Shown piece by piece: positions 35,311-48,201 of a DNA stretch of 64,000 nucleotides. Both the position numbers and the translations under genes were made by a program. This stretch comes from Zizania palustris. Taxonomy: Eukaryota; Streptophyta; Magnoliopsida; Poales; Poaceae. The notes under the pieces are model-generated. The model made no database searches. It worked only from the letters and a program-made list of their open reading frames with translations, and was not told the DNA's origin. Every line of letters starts with the position of its first letter. The first letter of the stretch is position 1. The stretch lies in the NCBI GenBank assembly GCA_019279435.1, contig JAAALK010000081.1:29955001-30019000 (forward strand). Direction: 5' to 3'.

Positions 35311-38300
35311 TTAGCCATCAGCAGGTAACTCCTCTTCCTCAAGCTCCATTTTACATAGGAAAAATTCTCTCTCGAAAAGCAGGAACTCCTGAGTAAATAA
35401 TCAAATAACATTTTTATCGATATCAGAAAGTTCACCGGTAATTTGCTGAACAAACAAAAGAATGCAATGCTAACCTGCAACTGCTGCTGGCTGAACAAAT
35501 GCATCATTCCAGACTCCGACGAAGCAACCAACTCGATGAGCCTATCACAATGATCTAGAGAATCACCTGCTTCAGAAAGAGAGATGGATGCCTGCAAAAT
35601 ATAAGAAACCTATATCAATATATCATACATATACAAGCAGCTGCAGCATAATATAATTGTGTGTACAGTTGATTGAATAGCTACATCACCTGCATAGATC
35701 GTAGGATAGTTTCTGGTAGGCAGCATCTCCGGCAAAGCCCACGAACTATGTATGCAGCTGTACTTTCTACTGAACCATGACCATCAGAATACCAAGCATC
35801 AAGCCGTGAAATTTCCATTGAAACTCCAGGTTGAAATCGACTAAGTTCACCTGCCAATAAATTCACATAAATATTATAATGGATATTCCAAATCACAAGT
35901 ATCATATTGAAGCATGGACACTAGATACCTTTAAACCCAGCAGCCATAATTGCAGCAAGAAGACCTCCATCATTGGCTTCATGAAGCCCAAAGCCATCAC
36001 CTTCTACTGCTAGGCAGCGGAGAGAAACTTGAATACAGCAAGGATCTTTAGACGAAATTTTGACATCCGCCTGTTCCATGGGTTAGTCAGAAACTGCAGC
36101 ACAAACTTAGCTAAACAGTAAGTATAAAAATGCAAATATGTTTTGTACATTCAGCAATCCTTATTAAACACGAAGGCAAGTTAGAAAAAACAACGAGCAT
36201 GGACCAAACACTTCATCTTTTTATGATAAAGAATAAATCTAGGCAGTAGTTTAAGCAAAGTGGTGGAACCAACCTTCAATTGGCGATGTAGTACATCTCC
36301 TTCACTGACAGTGGAATATAATGCACTTGTCAAAGCTGTGCATGATGTTGCATCTGGCCGCATGTACTCCCCAGAAGGTAGGCAGAGTATTGCAGTGGCA
36401 TTTAACTCAAGAAAAATAAGTTCTGAGGACTCGAATGGACTACTCTCGACAGCATTTAACCATGGCTTATCTTCCCCTAGTTATGAATGATAAGAAAACG
36501 TGGTAAAAAAAGTTGAATAGATAGTTTCATATGCTATCAACTGTTTTTGATGTTTTCTGAAAGCATATTTGCACACTGATATATCATATCAGAAAAATTG
36601 TTCAGAAACTTACGGAATAATAACAAGAATGCCAACTCCAGCGTTTCACTTGCTGCAGCAACAGCTTGACTCTTTTCTTCTGCTGAAAGAATTTCAGGAG
36701 AAATGGATGCATTCTCCATCTCAAATTTAAGCCAACTCCGGTAAGTTGCATCTAGGGAGTAATATTTATGCTGTTTGAACATACAGTGGAAACTACTTTG
36801 TCAAGAAAACTAACAAGATTCATTGAATAACAATATCAGTTCTAACATCACCTATAGAATATACAAATCAGGAGAAAAGGACACATTAATTCTTACCCAA
36901 TCTTCAAACTCCCAAAAGTTACCAAATACCTCTGGATCTTCCAGCGAAAATAAATCTTCCTTCTGTTTCAATGGCTCAGCAAGGATGGCAAGCAACTTGT
37001 GTGGTCCAACTGGTAGCTCAGGAACTCTCCTCATTGATATCAGGGAAAACTCTCTGAATAGTGTGTTGCTGATTGAGAAAGAAATCAAAGATAAATTTGA
37101 AGAGAAAAGGTATAAAAGATAAATGAGTACTGTGTCATAAACATGTAGCGCAAGTGCACAACAATGAATATACAGGAGGAATGGTACAAGAGAGTTCCAA
37201 ATTTTATCTTGCATAACAATTGAACAATCAGTTACCTATGCATCAATGCCCGTATCAGGAGCTTTCCAGTGATCATCTGAAAGTTTGGAATCGAGGATGG
37301 TGGTGTGAAGCAAAGCCACTGAATGACCATTGCTTTCTGGAGTGCCTGCAAGTGATGCTTTTCTGCAACATCAGAAAGATCTTCGTAGTATGTATTGGGT
37401 TTCAGTTCACGAGATCTTGAAAGAACTCTGGAATAAATTGACACTGGGCTTACAACATATCCATGAAAACATAAGAGCTAAGTATCTTAAAATAAGTGCA
37501 CTTCATTGCCAAATGTATCCCATGAATCACCAAACCTCTCAATGATCTCTTCAAGACAGGCCTTGGATGCATCTCCAGACGAGAATGGCAAATACTCCAC
37601 AGCAGACAGGAAGAGCTTGTACATGGTATGCAAGCTATTGCCAGAAAAAATGAGGCTAGTTAACCAAAGTCTTGCAACATGCAAATTGGCAGTCAGCAAA
37701 ATAAAGCATCAAATATAGTAAGATTGAGAATGTTTTAACACGAAAAAAGAATATCATAGTACACTGATGGTTTCTCCCTGTAAGGTTTCTTCCACAAAAC
37801 CAGATAAATATCAAGAGTAACATATAGTTGACCATTTGAGTCTAGACACTAATGTAACTACTATGGTAACTGCTTAGATCACCTCAAAACCTTATAGGAT
37901 TAAAAAACATTAAAAGATCAAGCTGAAAAAGCTTGTAATAGATATGAAAACCATATTCTGTTAGGAAAATATTAAATATAAAAGATTTTATCAAGGTATA
38001 AATAATAAATGGAGGATGAATGGCGGCTGTTGATTTTAATAATAGCCTTAAATAAAGTATATCAAAAACAAAGATGAACAACTCAGAACATGTATGCAAA
38101 TTACCCCCAAACTACAGACAATTAAATGGAAAATGTGTGATAACAAATTAACAATACCTGCTATTTAACCTTAGTTCCATCATTTCAACAAACAGTTCAA
38201 TGCAAATGTCACGTTCAAGCTGAGAAGCATATACTCCAACCAATTCCTCTTGTTGCTCTGAAAACAAGTATCTCACATACCTGGAGTAAATCAGTGACTT

Positions 38301-41300
38301 TTTCTGGTCATGAAGTAAATAAAGACAAGGTAAAAGAAAAAAATTTAAGACATGAGAACAACATGATCAACTGATCTACTGAAGTAAGATAAATTTCCTA
38401 CTTTAACCTTTAGATAAGACACAGTGGAAGGCTAGAAGCAAACAATGTAAAGTTGTAAAGTGTAAACTACTAGTAAACACAATTAATATCTGAATAAAAT
38501 TAACCAAATAGATATCAAGTAACAACAATTCAATCTGAATAACTCCAGGCAACATAATTGTAGTGCATTTGATCAACAATACTTACATGTTGATGATGAG
38601 ATCACCAACAGCAACTAGCTTTTCCTCAAACTCATCTTCCACTTCGTCACTGAAAAGGTATCTCAGAACAAGAACAATATGTGCCCCAAAGCGTATCATA
38701 TCAGGATCATCACGGGGCCTAAATGAACAAAGAAGCTATTCATGATACAATTAACACACTGGGAAAGTAGTTGGAAAATATCTCTTGTAAAATCATAAAA
38801 GCCATACCTCAATATGTTTTGGTCCTCTTCAGATGGTGACACCCATGACCATAAAAGGTCAAGAAGATGAGCTATATTTCCACTGATGAGATTCATCTAC
38901 CAAATAAACATATGGGAAGTGACCATTAGAGTGGTTAGACAACAATCAAATGTTATATTCACAATTTAATGGATTGCTATGTGCCTATGTATGGAGTGTG
39001 GTTTGGGTATTCTTGAACATGTCCATACATCCCAGTTAATACCATGAGAACATAATTTTCTGTGAAGTACCGAGTCGTGAAAAATGATATATAGAAATTA
39101 GTACCGTGGAAGAAATAGATGACAAATATAATATTCAAATCTTGGAATTTTAAAACCATACACATCTACAGATTTTAAAAAAAATAACTGAATTAGTTCA
39201 AAACTGGCTTTAGCCGATAATTGCGGATGAATAGCTCCTAATTAAGAATGTTTTAATGTAAAAAAATGTCTAATTGTAACCCCGCATAACACATTAGACA
39301 AAGAGCTGAGATTCTGACAATGCAGAAAAAAATGAAGACATGTAATTAATCATTCTTGCAACTGTATCTTACCTCAATTTGTCGATGCTGCTCCCAGCAT
39401 GCTCGAGAAACAGTTTCATGGACAAAGTCACTGCATCACAAGAATGACAATCATATAAATAAGCAAAAGATGGAATAATAGAAGTGCTATGCAGTGCACT
39501 GTTTATACCTTGAATGGAGTTTCTGCAGAAGCGCAGCAATATCACGGGGTTGCTGATCAAGAACATTGCTTGGCCAACTTTCTGGGCCAGCTGAGCTCAA
39601 CATAGGTTGGGTTCCATTCATCTCGTCATCAAACTGTTTTTCTTCTTGTCTGCTGGATTGGTACTGAGACAATTCTAGATCCACTTGAACATCTAGCCAG
39701 GATTTTGCCATTGCCCAACAAGCTGACTAAGAAATGGAAGATAAGAAGACATACACATGGAGGTGACGCATCAGAAGTCAATCAAAGAATGACTTCAAAT
39801 GAAATCAAACTCAAAACAGTTGCAACTGAGTAGAATAAACAGCATACCTCCCAATCAGTACATGTCGGCAAGATACGTTTTAAGTTACTGCATTGTAAAG
39901 CATATACAGCCATTTCATATCGGCCACCATCTTGTTCAGCGATTTTCTACAGTAGTATTACCAATTTCCAAGTAAGTTTTGTGAAGCATTGCATGTTGAT
40001 AGGTGAAATGAATTTGAAGACCGGAAAAGCACAATTTTAAAATGCACATAAAGAAATTAACAGAGAAAACAAGTTCCCATAGTTCCAAAAAAGAGCATGT
40101 GCAACCTCAGAAGCACAATATGATGCCCATTTCCAAAGACGCCACTGCCGTCCAACACCACTTTCCAATTCAATTGCTTGTAGTGTTCTAGACTTTCCAT
40201 TCTTGAGCATGGCCTCAAGGGAAGGAAACAGATCTATGCCACCAAAGGGGCAAAGAGTCGCAGCTCTCCATGCCTGAATACATATTCAAGGATCAATGCA
40301 AGACCAAAAAAGAGATACATTATATGAAATACATGGGGTACAATAAGCTGTCCTACCTGGCCAGCAGACCGGCATAGTTCAGATGCCTCTTCTAATCTTC
40401 CAGCTCTTAAGAGGGTCCAGATATCCTCTAAAAGCAATTCATCTTGCTTCTACTCCCCAAAGGAAAAAAGGTAACCATTATTATTTCATTAGATATGCTA
40501 AAAACAACCTTTCAAAGAGGAGGAAATCAAACATAGATAGCAAGAATATTTTGACAAATTGTTCAATGGTGAGAACGAGAACACAACCTTTCAGTTGGAT
40601 GACTCTTTTGATAACACCAACAGGCACTTTGTGCGGAAGATCCAAGAATCTGAGGTCAGAGAGGAGTTGAAGAGGATGAAAGGTGGTAAGGCGATGGGCC
40701 CGGATGGTATCCCAATTAAGATGTGGAGATGCCTCGGGGATATAGCCATAGTATGGCTAGCCAAGTTGTTCAACCATATTTTCTGGCCGAACAAGATGCC
40801 GGAAGAGTGGAGAAGTATATTGATTCCAATATACAAGAATAAGGAAGATATTCAAAGTTGTACTAATTACCGAGGAATTAAGTTGATGAGCCATACTATG
40901 AAGCTATGGGAGAGAGTCATTGAGCATCGATTGAGAAGGATAACGTGGGTCTCTATGAACCAATTTGGTTTCATGTCTAGAAGGTCAACCATGATCTTCA
41001 TTGACTTGGAGAAGGCGTATGACAAAATACCAAGGAATATTATGTGGTGGGCTTTGGACAGGCATAAAGTTCCAACAAAGTACGTTGGACTTATTAAGGA
41101 CATGTACAACAATGTTGTAACTAGAGTTCGTACAAGTGATGGCGACACGGATGACTTTCTGATTAAAATAGGACTGCATCAAGGGTCAGCTTTGAGCCCA
41201 TATCTATTTGCCTTGGTGATGGATGAGGTCACAAGGGACATACAAGGAGATATCCCCTGGTGTATTCTCTTGGCGGATGATGTAGTGCTAGTTGATGAAA

Positions 41301-44300
41301 GTCGAGCGGGAATAAATAGGAAACTAGAGTTGTGACGGGAGCCCCTAGAGTCAAAAGATTTTAGACTCAGCAGAACTAAAACTGAATATATGAGATGTGA
41401 CTTTGGAACTACTACACATGAGGAGGGAGATATCAGTTTGGAAGGCCAAGTAGTGCCCAGGAAGGATGCATTTCGATATTTGGGATCAATGCTACAAGCA
41501 TCAGGAGATATCAATGAGGATGTTAACCATAGAATCAAGACAGGGTGGATGAAGTGGCATCAAGCATCAAGAATTTTATATGACAAGAGGGTACCATTGA
41601 GCTAAAAGGTAAGTTCTATAGGACGGCGATTAGACCTACAATGTTGTATGGTGCAAAATATTGGCATGCAAAAAGGCAACATGTCCAGCAGATTAGTGTT
41701 GCGAAAATGCGTATGCTACGTTGGATTTGTAGTCATACGAGAAGGGATCGAGTTTGGAATGAGGATATACGTGATAGGTTAGGGGTAGCACCAATTGAAG
41801 AAAAGCTTATTCAACACCGGTTGAGATGGTTTGGACATGTCCAACGAAGGCCTCCAAAGGCACCGGTGCATAGTGGAACCCTAAGGCGTGACAGCAATGT
41901 GAAGAGAGGTAGAGAAAGACCAAAATTGATATGGGAAGAAACAGTAAAAGGTGATTTGAAAGGATGGAATATACCCAAAGATTTAGCCATGGATAGGAGT
42001 GCTTGGAAAACAGCTATTCATGTCCCTGATTTGTGGTTCTTATTGGGTTTCAACTCTAGCCTACCCCAACTTGCTTGAGACTGAAAGGCTATATTGTTGT
42101 TGTTGTTGTAGATATGCTAAACAAAATGAGATATTTAGAACATGACTATTGAAACAGCTTTATTTCCTACATGGATGAACACAACACTGTGAGTCCAGTG
42201 TTTTGGCTTGAGCCTAGTTAAGATAAAAATTTGAAAGATTAGACACACTAGACTTATCCAAGACATGTTATACTATAATGAACTTAGGGATATCTCACAT
42301 AGTCACATACTATGTCGGAGTCAGACTATTGTCAAACAAGGAGACCAATCTGAAAGGAATGGTTGTGGTAAAGTCAAATGTCCCAATTACAGTGCATTTT
42401 ACTTGCATCGGCATAAGTTGCTATACATATAATAGAAGATATCACCTCTGTCAGAGTAGTTGTAGTTCCACATTGAACATGTGATGCATCAGTATTCAGT
42501 AGCCTACCTTGTCATCAGGAAGAAGTTGAGCTCCTTCACGAGTTGGAGCATCAAAATCCACATGCTTCACTATAGTAGTATCATTGTTATTTCTCTTTAA
42601 GTACCTCTGTGTATGATACCAAACACCAGAACTTGGTAGATATGAGCCAACATGAGATCCTCTCACCTACAAGGCATTGATGAGCACAACAAATAAACAA
42701 ATGCCATGTATCAATTTGCTTGTAAAAAAGGTAAAACCCCTATTTCTCAAATATTCAGCTACTTTATGGCTTGGTATACATATAAATAGAACACCCAAAG
42801 GGGCCAAAGAAGTAAAATAAAATATTTTATTTTATTAAAAAAAGATAAAATCTCTATGGAAAATATATGAAAGTAATAATTAATTAATACCATAAATCAA
42901 ATACTGTATAAGACAATATATTATCTAAAGATAAATCTCTTTAATTGACTAATCCAATTATTAAATTAAATAAAAAATTTCTCTTTTGTTTTTTAGGGCA
43001 ACCAGCAGGAGAGGCCCCTACTGAAAATTGTATTAATAATAAAAAATTTCTCTTTTGTTACTTAGATGTGTGGTACTCTCTCATTTGCCACCTCCCAGGT
43101 AAATGTCAACCAGGCCCCAGGGCCACACGTAATTCACATGATACTGGAAAAAGAGAGAACACTGACTCCTAGTACCAAATGAGAAACTCTGCTAAAAGAG
43201 AAAATTAAGTTAAAGAGGGCATTCATGCCATAATAATTTGATATAATTTCAACTTTCAAGGCAGAACACTATACTACATGTCAATCATGTGGCACTACAC
43301 AACTCCAACCAATTATTAGCAGGAAATGAAGAACACTGGAGTGGAGTCTATAAAAAATAACAAGGCACTTTTACCTTTTTCTCCAAATCAAGAGCTTCAG
43401 AAGCAAGACCCTCAAGCCAAAGTACAATCCGCATGCATAATTGTGCTGTAAGGTCAGTTGCAACAAAGCGGCAAGCTTCCTGATGGGAAGTAGTTGGTGC
43501 CTATTGACACAGATAATGAAGACTTCAGGTAATTCCAAAGTTCTGTGGTAGAACTTAATATGTTAGCACTTTACTTTAGCAGCTATATATGTCTGATGTC
43601 TCTTACCACAAACAACTCTCCAGGAAGCTCCTCATTTCCTGTCATGTAGCAGATGAAATTTCATAGAGGGCACAATGAAATGATTGTTTAAAAGAATATT
43701 GATCTACAGATTCCACTACTGCAATGGAGAAAGGGTCTCGAGAACAATATAATTATTGAATTAATTAAATGGTTTGAAACTATTACCTTTCCCATAGAGG
43801 TACCAAAGAAGTGACCAAGAAGCAGCTTCATCCAGTAACAGTTGTGCTTTTTGCTGCATAAGTTTATCCTCCACCATACGAAGCCTTCCTGTTGCAGCAG
43901 ACCTGAAATTGGAAGGCATTATCCAGATATCAAACAATTGATATCAGAGCTATGATATAAATATCTATCTCTGAAACATCAGAATTTAGAAATAAAGTAT
44001 TTGGAGTAAACATGAAGCAGATTTATCTGTGCAGCATGATGCCAACAAAAGTTTGACAGGATAACAGGGAAGTCTTTAATGACAAAGATGTATCTAAGCG
44101 TCTGTTTGGTTCTGAGACGAGCTAGGATGGGATGGTCGTGTCCCAATTTTTGGGGATGGAATAGTCCTATCTGTTGTTTGGCTGTGAGGGATAGGGATAT
44201 CCCATTTTTTGTTTGCTTCGTGAGTTCAGAGAAATGAGATGGATGCCACTTTTAACACAATTAACAATAGTGTTCTGTGGGACCCACTTGTCATTCACTA

Positions 44301-46787
44301 TTGCGTTCTTCTCCAACGACTCGCTGCCATGCACCCTAGCTTCCGCGCCCTGACTTTGGCCTCCGGCCTCCGCGCTCCGGCCCGTATCCAACCTTCGTGT
44401 ACCCCCCCCCCCATCTCCGGCCTCCGCACGCCACCCCTGTCTCCGGCCTCCGCCCGCCACCCCTGTCCCTGGACTCCGCGCGGACCACCATAGCTCTGAC
44501 GGCTCCGCCTCGCCCTCGGCCGCACTCCTCACGACGCTCAACCTCAGCCCCACACCCGCCTCCGGTGGCTCCACTCCGCCCACGATGATCTGCGCACCGT
44601 CTGCGCGCAACTGCCATGTGCGGTCATTGGAGCAGACAGAGCCATGACGGGAGAAAAGTGGGATGGCTCCGTCCGCTCATTTAAGGAATAGGAACATCCC
44701 CGTTTTCAAGGAATATGCCTCGAATATTCCCCAGTGGGACATCCCCTTTCCACTCTATCCCTCAACCAAACAGCTTCAGAAATGGGCTCGACCCGTTCCA
44801 TCCCACTCTGTCCACTGAACCAAACACACGCTAAGAGTCAGTGATTGGTGACAACTGACAGGTAGAATCTAGCAGCTCATAGGAAGCTATCTGCTATACA
44901 ATGAATTATGTTATTAGTGCAAGGCAATAGAAAACCTTATCGACTCTGAAGCGTTTCGACATGTCCTCTCAAATTGTAAAATCACATCCGGGAAGGGAAT
45001 CAATCCTGCAAGAACAATTACTTATCAGAATTAATTAACTCTTAAAAAAAATCAACTATTAACAAGATGGAAATTATAAAAAGGAGCTACTTTAAGTTGT
45101 GCAAGATATAGCCAGAAATATGTATTTGATCAATTTAAATTTATGGTCACAAAAAATGCCAGGTTCTGGTGCTGCAGTTAACTTAATAATCTATTTAGCA
45201 ATGAGTATTGTGCAGGAAATACTTTTCATTAAAGTGAGAGGCACAATTTTTAGGTAAATTGTGTCCCTGATTTGAATTAATACTCTACAAACTATGCAAT
45301 TTGAGCTTTGTGCAAGTTATTTAGAAGATTCTTTGGAGTTTATTTTTTGGTTGATCGAATGAAAGATAACAAACAAACGCAATGGCATGGGGTAAAGATT
45401 AGAGAAATAAAATGGTGTAAATAAAGCTTGGAAATTAAGGTCTATCAGGCACCAAAGAGACCATCCAAGAAAACCACATGAATAATAGCAATAGCCTATG
45501 CCAAAACTACCAAAATAGATACATAACAGCTCATAAGAAGTTTGCTATCCAGACTATATTGCTACAACAACCTTGGATTGCAGAATCAAGGAGAGACGCA
45601 AACATTGTAAAAGTTGTGTCTCCTTCATGTGGCATATCATCCTCCAGCTTGACTGATTTCAATGTCGACCACACCGCCTGCCTACCTGAACTGAATCCTG
45701 CATCTGAGGAATTTAACGATGCCCTTCTCTTTGCTGATCCAGACAATTTTGATCCCTCTAGGCAATCAAAATCGGAAATATCAGCAGCCTCCTGCTTGAT
45801 TTCTTCAAGGAGTAAACCAGCATTGGGCCGCCTCTGTATGCTGTTTCCATCACAAAACAGCCTTGCTTCCGAGAATTTGGAAAGTGTAGTCCCTGACATC
45901 GGAGAGGCATTTGAAGAAGATAACCTCTTTCTGTTTAAATTTTAAAGGAAAACAAAATAATCAGCTAATATAGTAGCCACCAGAGAAAATGTAACAAATT
46001 CTAACCATTTTACATAACTAAGTTGCATATCTTTTTTCCTATGTCTTTGGCTAAAGAAAGTATTGAACCATACACTAATAAAACTCAATGAAGAAATATA
46101 AGCTTGAGTACTGATTGGATCCTAGCTTAGAACATAACTAGTTTCACACAGATCTTTGCAACTACACCCTGCTCAGGCATTGAGCACTTGCAAGCAAAAA
46201 AAAAAGCTGATCCATGTGCAACCGAATAGACCATAGCCTCATTAAGTCATTAGAAACACTACATGGGCCTTTGGTATGGACGTATGCTTGATTATTGATC
46301 TAGTCAGCTTCCAGCCACCAAAAGACCTGGTGATTCATCTGATCAAGTGATCAGGTCAAAACAGAAGTACTCAAAATATTTGGTTAAACAGAGAAAATGG
46401 TACATTTGTTCAAGCAAAATGGATGTTCTGAACTGCCGCCAAGGTGAAGCGAGCAATAATTAGCATCTGGGTCTGACCCGAGCGAATTAACTACTGTTTT
46501 GTGACGAACCAACAGTTCGAATATCCTGTTATCAAGCGCAACCATAGCACATCCATTTCCTAACAATTGATCTCCCCTAAGTCAATTTCGTCCATCTCAC
46601 CACGACACCACCTACAGCACCACTCACTCTCAGCAACGCAGCATCCGCGCCACTCACCCCGGCGGCGGCCAGAGAACGTTAAGGAGCGAGAGAGAGCGCC
46701 TCACCTGTACCGGCGGTACTCCTCCCGACGGCCGGACGACTCCGGGTCGAAGTAACTCGGCATCGGCGGCGGTGGGTCCACCTCCAT
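35311..46787 (-). CDS. NUP107: Nuclear pore complex protein NUP107
   Basis: A long minus-strand gene with many small exons, encoding a scaffold nucleoporin of the Nup107-160 (Y) complex in the nuclear pore outer ring. Exon 1 (46787-46705) starts MEVDPPPPMPSYFDPESSG. Exon 2 (45930-45572) ends SLLDSAIQ, exon 3 (45005-44936) reads GLIPFPDVILQFERTCR, and later exons read MVEDKLMQQKAQLLLDEAAS, LPGELFVAPTTSHQEACRF, GVWYHTQRYLKRNNND, LLLEDIWTLLRAGRLEEA and RQWRLWKWASYCASE. The block IWTLLRAGRLEEASELCRSAGQAWRA is the classic Nup107 signature. The last exon ends in the acidic ELEEEELPADG*. Splice sites read cleanly at the checked exons, so the gene looks intact despite a LINE fragment in the intron 40450-42509 and a 734 bp MITE in the intron between 43.9 and 44.9 kb. 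Not every exon border was fixed. Confidence 0.93.
40490..40502. repeat. Target-site duplication of the LINE, left
   Basis: TAGATATGCTAAA, repeated exactly at 42109-42121. Confidence 0.85.
40503..42108 (+). mobile_element. 5'-truncated RTE-type LINE in a NUP107 intron
   Basis: Non-LTR retrotransposon fragment in antisense orientation to NUP107. It encodes much of a reverse transcriptase: GGKAMGPDGIPIKMWRCLGD, NYRGIKLMSHTMKLWERVIE, FIDLEKAYDKIPR, GLHQGSALSPYLFALVMDE and the catalytic LADDVVLVDES, then a C-terminal part RHVQQ-like ...LRWFGHVQRRPPKAPV. It ends in a TTG-repeat tail (TTGTTGTTGTTGTAG), typical of plant RTE elements, and is flanked by a 13 bp target duplication. The endonuclease domain is missing, a stop lies near 41333, later segments are in other frames, and an internal deletion joins the motif RRSTM to FIDLEKAYD. 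It is dead. Confidence 0.9.
40559..42078 (+). pseudogene. Reverse transcriptase remnant of the LINE
   Basis: Coding remains in three pieces: 40559-41335, 41390-41605 and 41641-42078. Motif A (FIDLEKAYD) and motif C (LADD, usually FADD in relatives) survive, but the frame is broken twice and the first ~half of the original protein, including the apurinic endonuclease, is absent. Confidence 0.85.
44098..44831. mobile_element. Tourist-like element (734 bp) with GC-rich core, in a NUP107 intron
   Basis: Ends GCGTCTGTTTGGTTCTGAG and (inverted) GCGTGTGTTTGGTTCAGTG are bordered by TAA at 44095-44097 and 44832-44834. Subterminal parts contain GGGATGG/CCATCCC pairs. The centre (44330-44590) is strongly GC-rich with repeated CTCCGGCCTCCGC words, unlike the rest. 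Frames there are compositional. Confidence 0.8.
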
Positions 46788-46829
46788 GGTCGTGTCTCGG
46801 GGTCGTGAGAGCGCTACAGTGGTGGCCGC

Positions 46830-47100
46830 TAGGGTTTTGGCCCCTCACTCCCCCGCCCGCCTCCTCCAATGGCTGCGCGCCGCGAGAGCTCCAACCCCGC
46901 AAACCCTAACGCCGCGCCGCCGCCCTCGAATTTCCCTTCAAAATTTTCTCGCTTCAAACGTGAACTGGACCTCCGTCTCTGTGGGCTTTTCAGTATGGGC
47001 CTAAGGAAAACCCGGCCCACGATATTTCAAGCCCAATAGGCCCACTATATTTGGGCCTCCAGAAAAGTTAGGCCCACGAGATTCGTGAGAGGACTGGGCC
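46830..47100 (-). promoter_or_regulatory. NUP107 promoter with telo-box and site II (GGCCCA) motifs
   Basis: Within 300 bp upstream of the ATG there are AAACCCTAA (46902-46912), CTAGGGTTTTGGCCCC (46829-46844) and at least five GGCCCA/TGGGCC words (e.g. ~46998, ~47014, ~47038, ~47072, ~47096). Telo-box plus site II is the usual promoter code for plant genes of growth and housekeeping functions, bound by TCP factors. Confidence 0.7.
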
Positions 47101-47156
47101 TCAAACGAGCACAATTTCCACGTGCGTTTTCATTAGGAGCAAGTATGTTATCGGTG

Positions 47157-47708
47157 TGTCAGGATAAAGTTTTACACGTCTTGGATTTAAATTCGGACTC
47201 GGACTGTATAGACAACACCAGATTAAAACGTGCATAACTTTTACAAGGAATGCTCAATTTGGATGATCTTGAACTTTTTGAAAAGTTTGAGAAGTTTTCT
47301 TTCTAACGGATCAAGCTACACCTCCAGATTTGGTTCGAGCAGATCGTAATCAGGAAAACAATGTGTGTTACTTATTCAGTCCGAAGTCTATGGGCTTGTA
47401 ACCGAGTTGTATTCATCTAGGATTCTATTTGGATGACCCTCACATGTCTCTAGCCTCTTAAATACCCCTTATATATAGAAGTAACTGGCCCTAGCAAACT
47501 TGGCTGTTTATTTTTAAAATTAGATTGATTTAGATTGAAGTGATATTCTGCCTTCTACTGTTATCACGAATTCCTTTTTGTTTCGATCGGGGATTTTACC
47601 TTCACCACTTTGTTTCGATCTGGTGTGATTGCTACTAGGAAAGTCAAGTGTTATCTGATGTTCCATTGGGAATTAGGAGATAGCCGCACCGCTTCGTAGC
47701 TACTGACA
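47157..47708. mobile_element. Solo-LTR candidate (552 bp)
   Basis: Begins TGTCAGGATAAAG and ends AGCTACTGACA, the TG...CA inverted ends expected of an LTR. Inside are a TATA-like CTTATATATAGAAG (~47467) and a T-rich terminator-like TTCCTTTTTGTTTCGATC. Flanking bases share only GTG, so a clean 5 bp target duplication is not visible. Confidence 0.5.
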
Positions 47709-47985
47709 GTGATATGTAGGTAATTGTTGAAAATTATAATGGCGAAAAATAAACTAGCATACTTTATGTGTTTTATTTACGCGTATAATCGTATGAGTAG
47801 GAGGCGTGGCGTATGTTTACGGAGAGCCACGTCATCGTCGAGCTAGTGATAATACGTATGTAATCCGTTGATTAATTAAGTGCACGCTTGCTAATGTTCA
47901 TGCTTGCATTACGAGAGATGGCGTACGTTGATCCTGATGCGTATCTCGATCGGAGGAAATTCTACATATATATATATATATATAC
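47709..47985. other. Intergenic DNA, no gene seen
   Basis: Unassigned sequence ending in a short (TA)n that borders the next element. Confidence 0.35.
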
Positions 47986-48138
47986 GGCTATTCTACACCA
48001 CGTGTGTAGAATAGTTATTCTACACCGATTACATTCAGTAGTAGATTTTCTCAGTAGAATAGCAATTGAGTATTATTTTTTCAGTAGTAGATTTTTCGGT
48101 AGAATAGCTATACTACATCCGTGGTGTAGGATAGCATT

Positions 48139-48141
<3 letters not shown>
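47986..48141. mobile_element. (TA)n-embedded Micron-like element, copy D
   Basis: Left end GGCTATTCTACACCACGTGT and right end ATCCGTGGTGTAGGATAGCA are inverted repeats. The interior shares AGTAGTAGATTTTTCGGTAG and CAATTGAGTATTATTTT-type words with copy C. Flanked by (TA)n on both sides, with a (TG)n/(TA)n tract at 48138-48198. Confidence 0.7.

Positions 48142-48201
<60 letters not shown>

Noticed and set aside
44167..44617. Several long overlapping frames on both strands in a NUP107 intron
   Set aside because: They lie wholly in the GC-rich core of a MITE and reflect tandem CTCCGG-type words.
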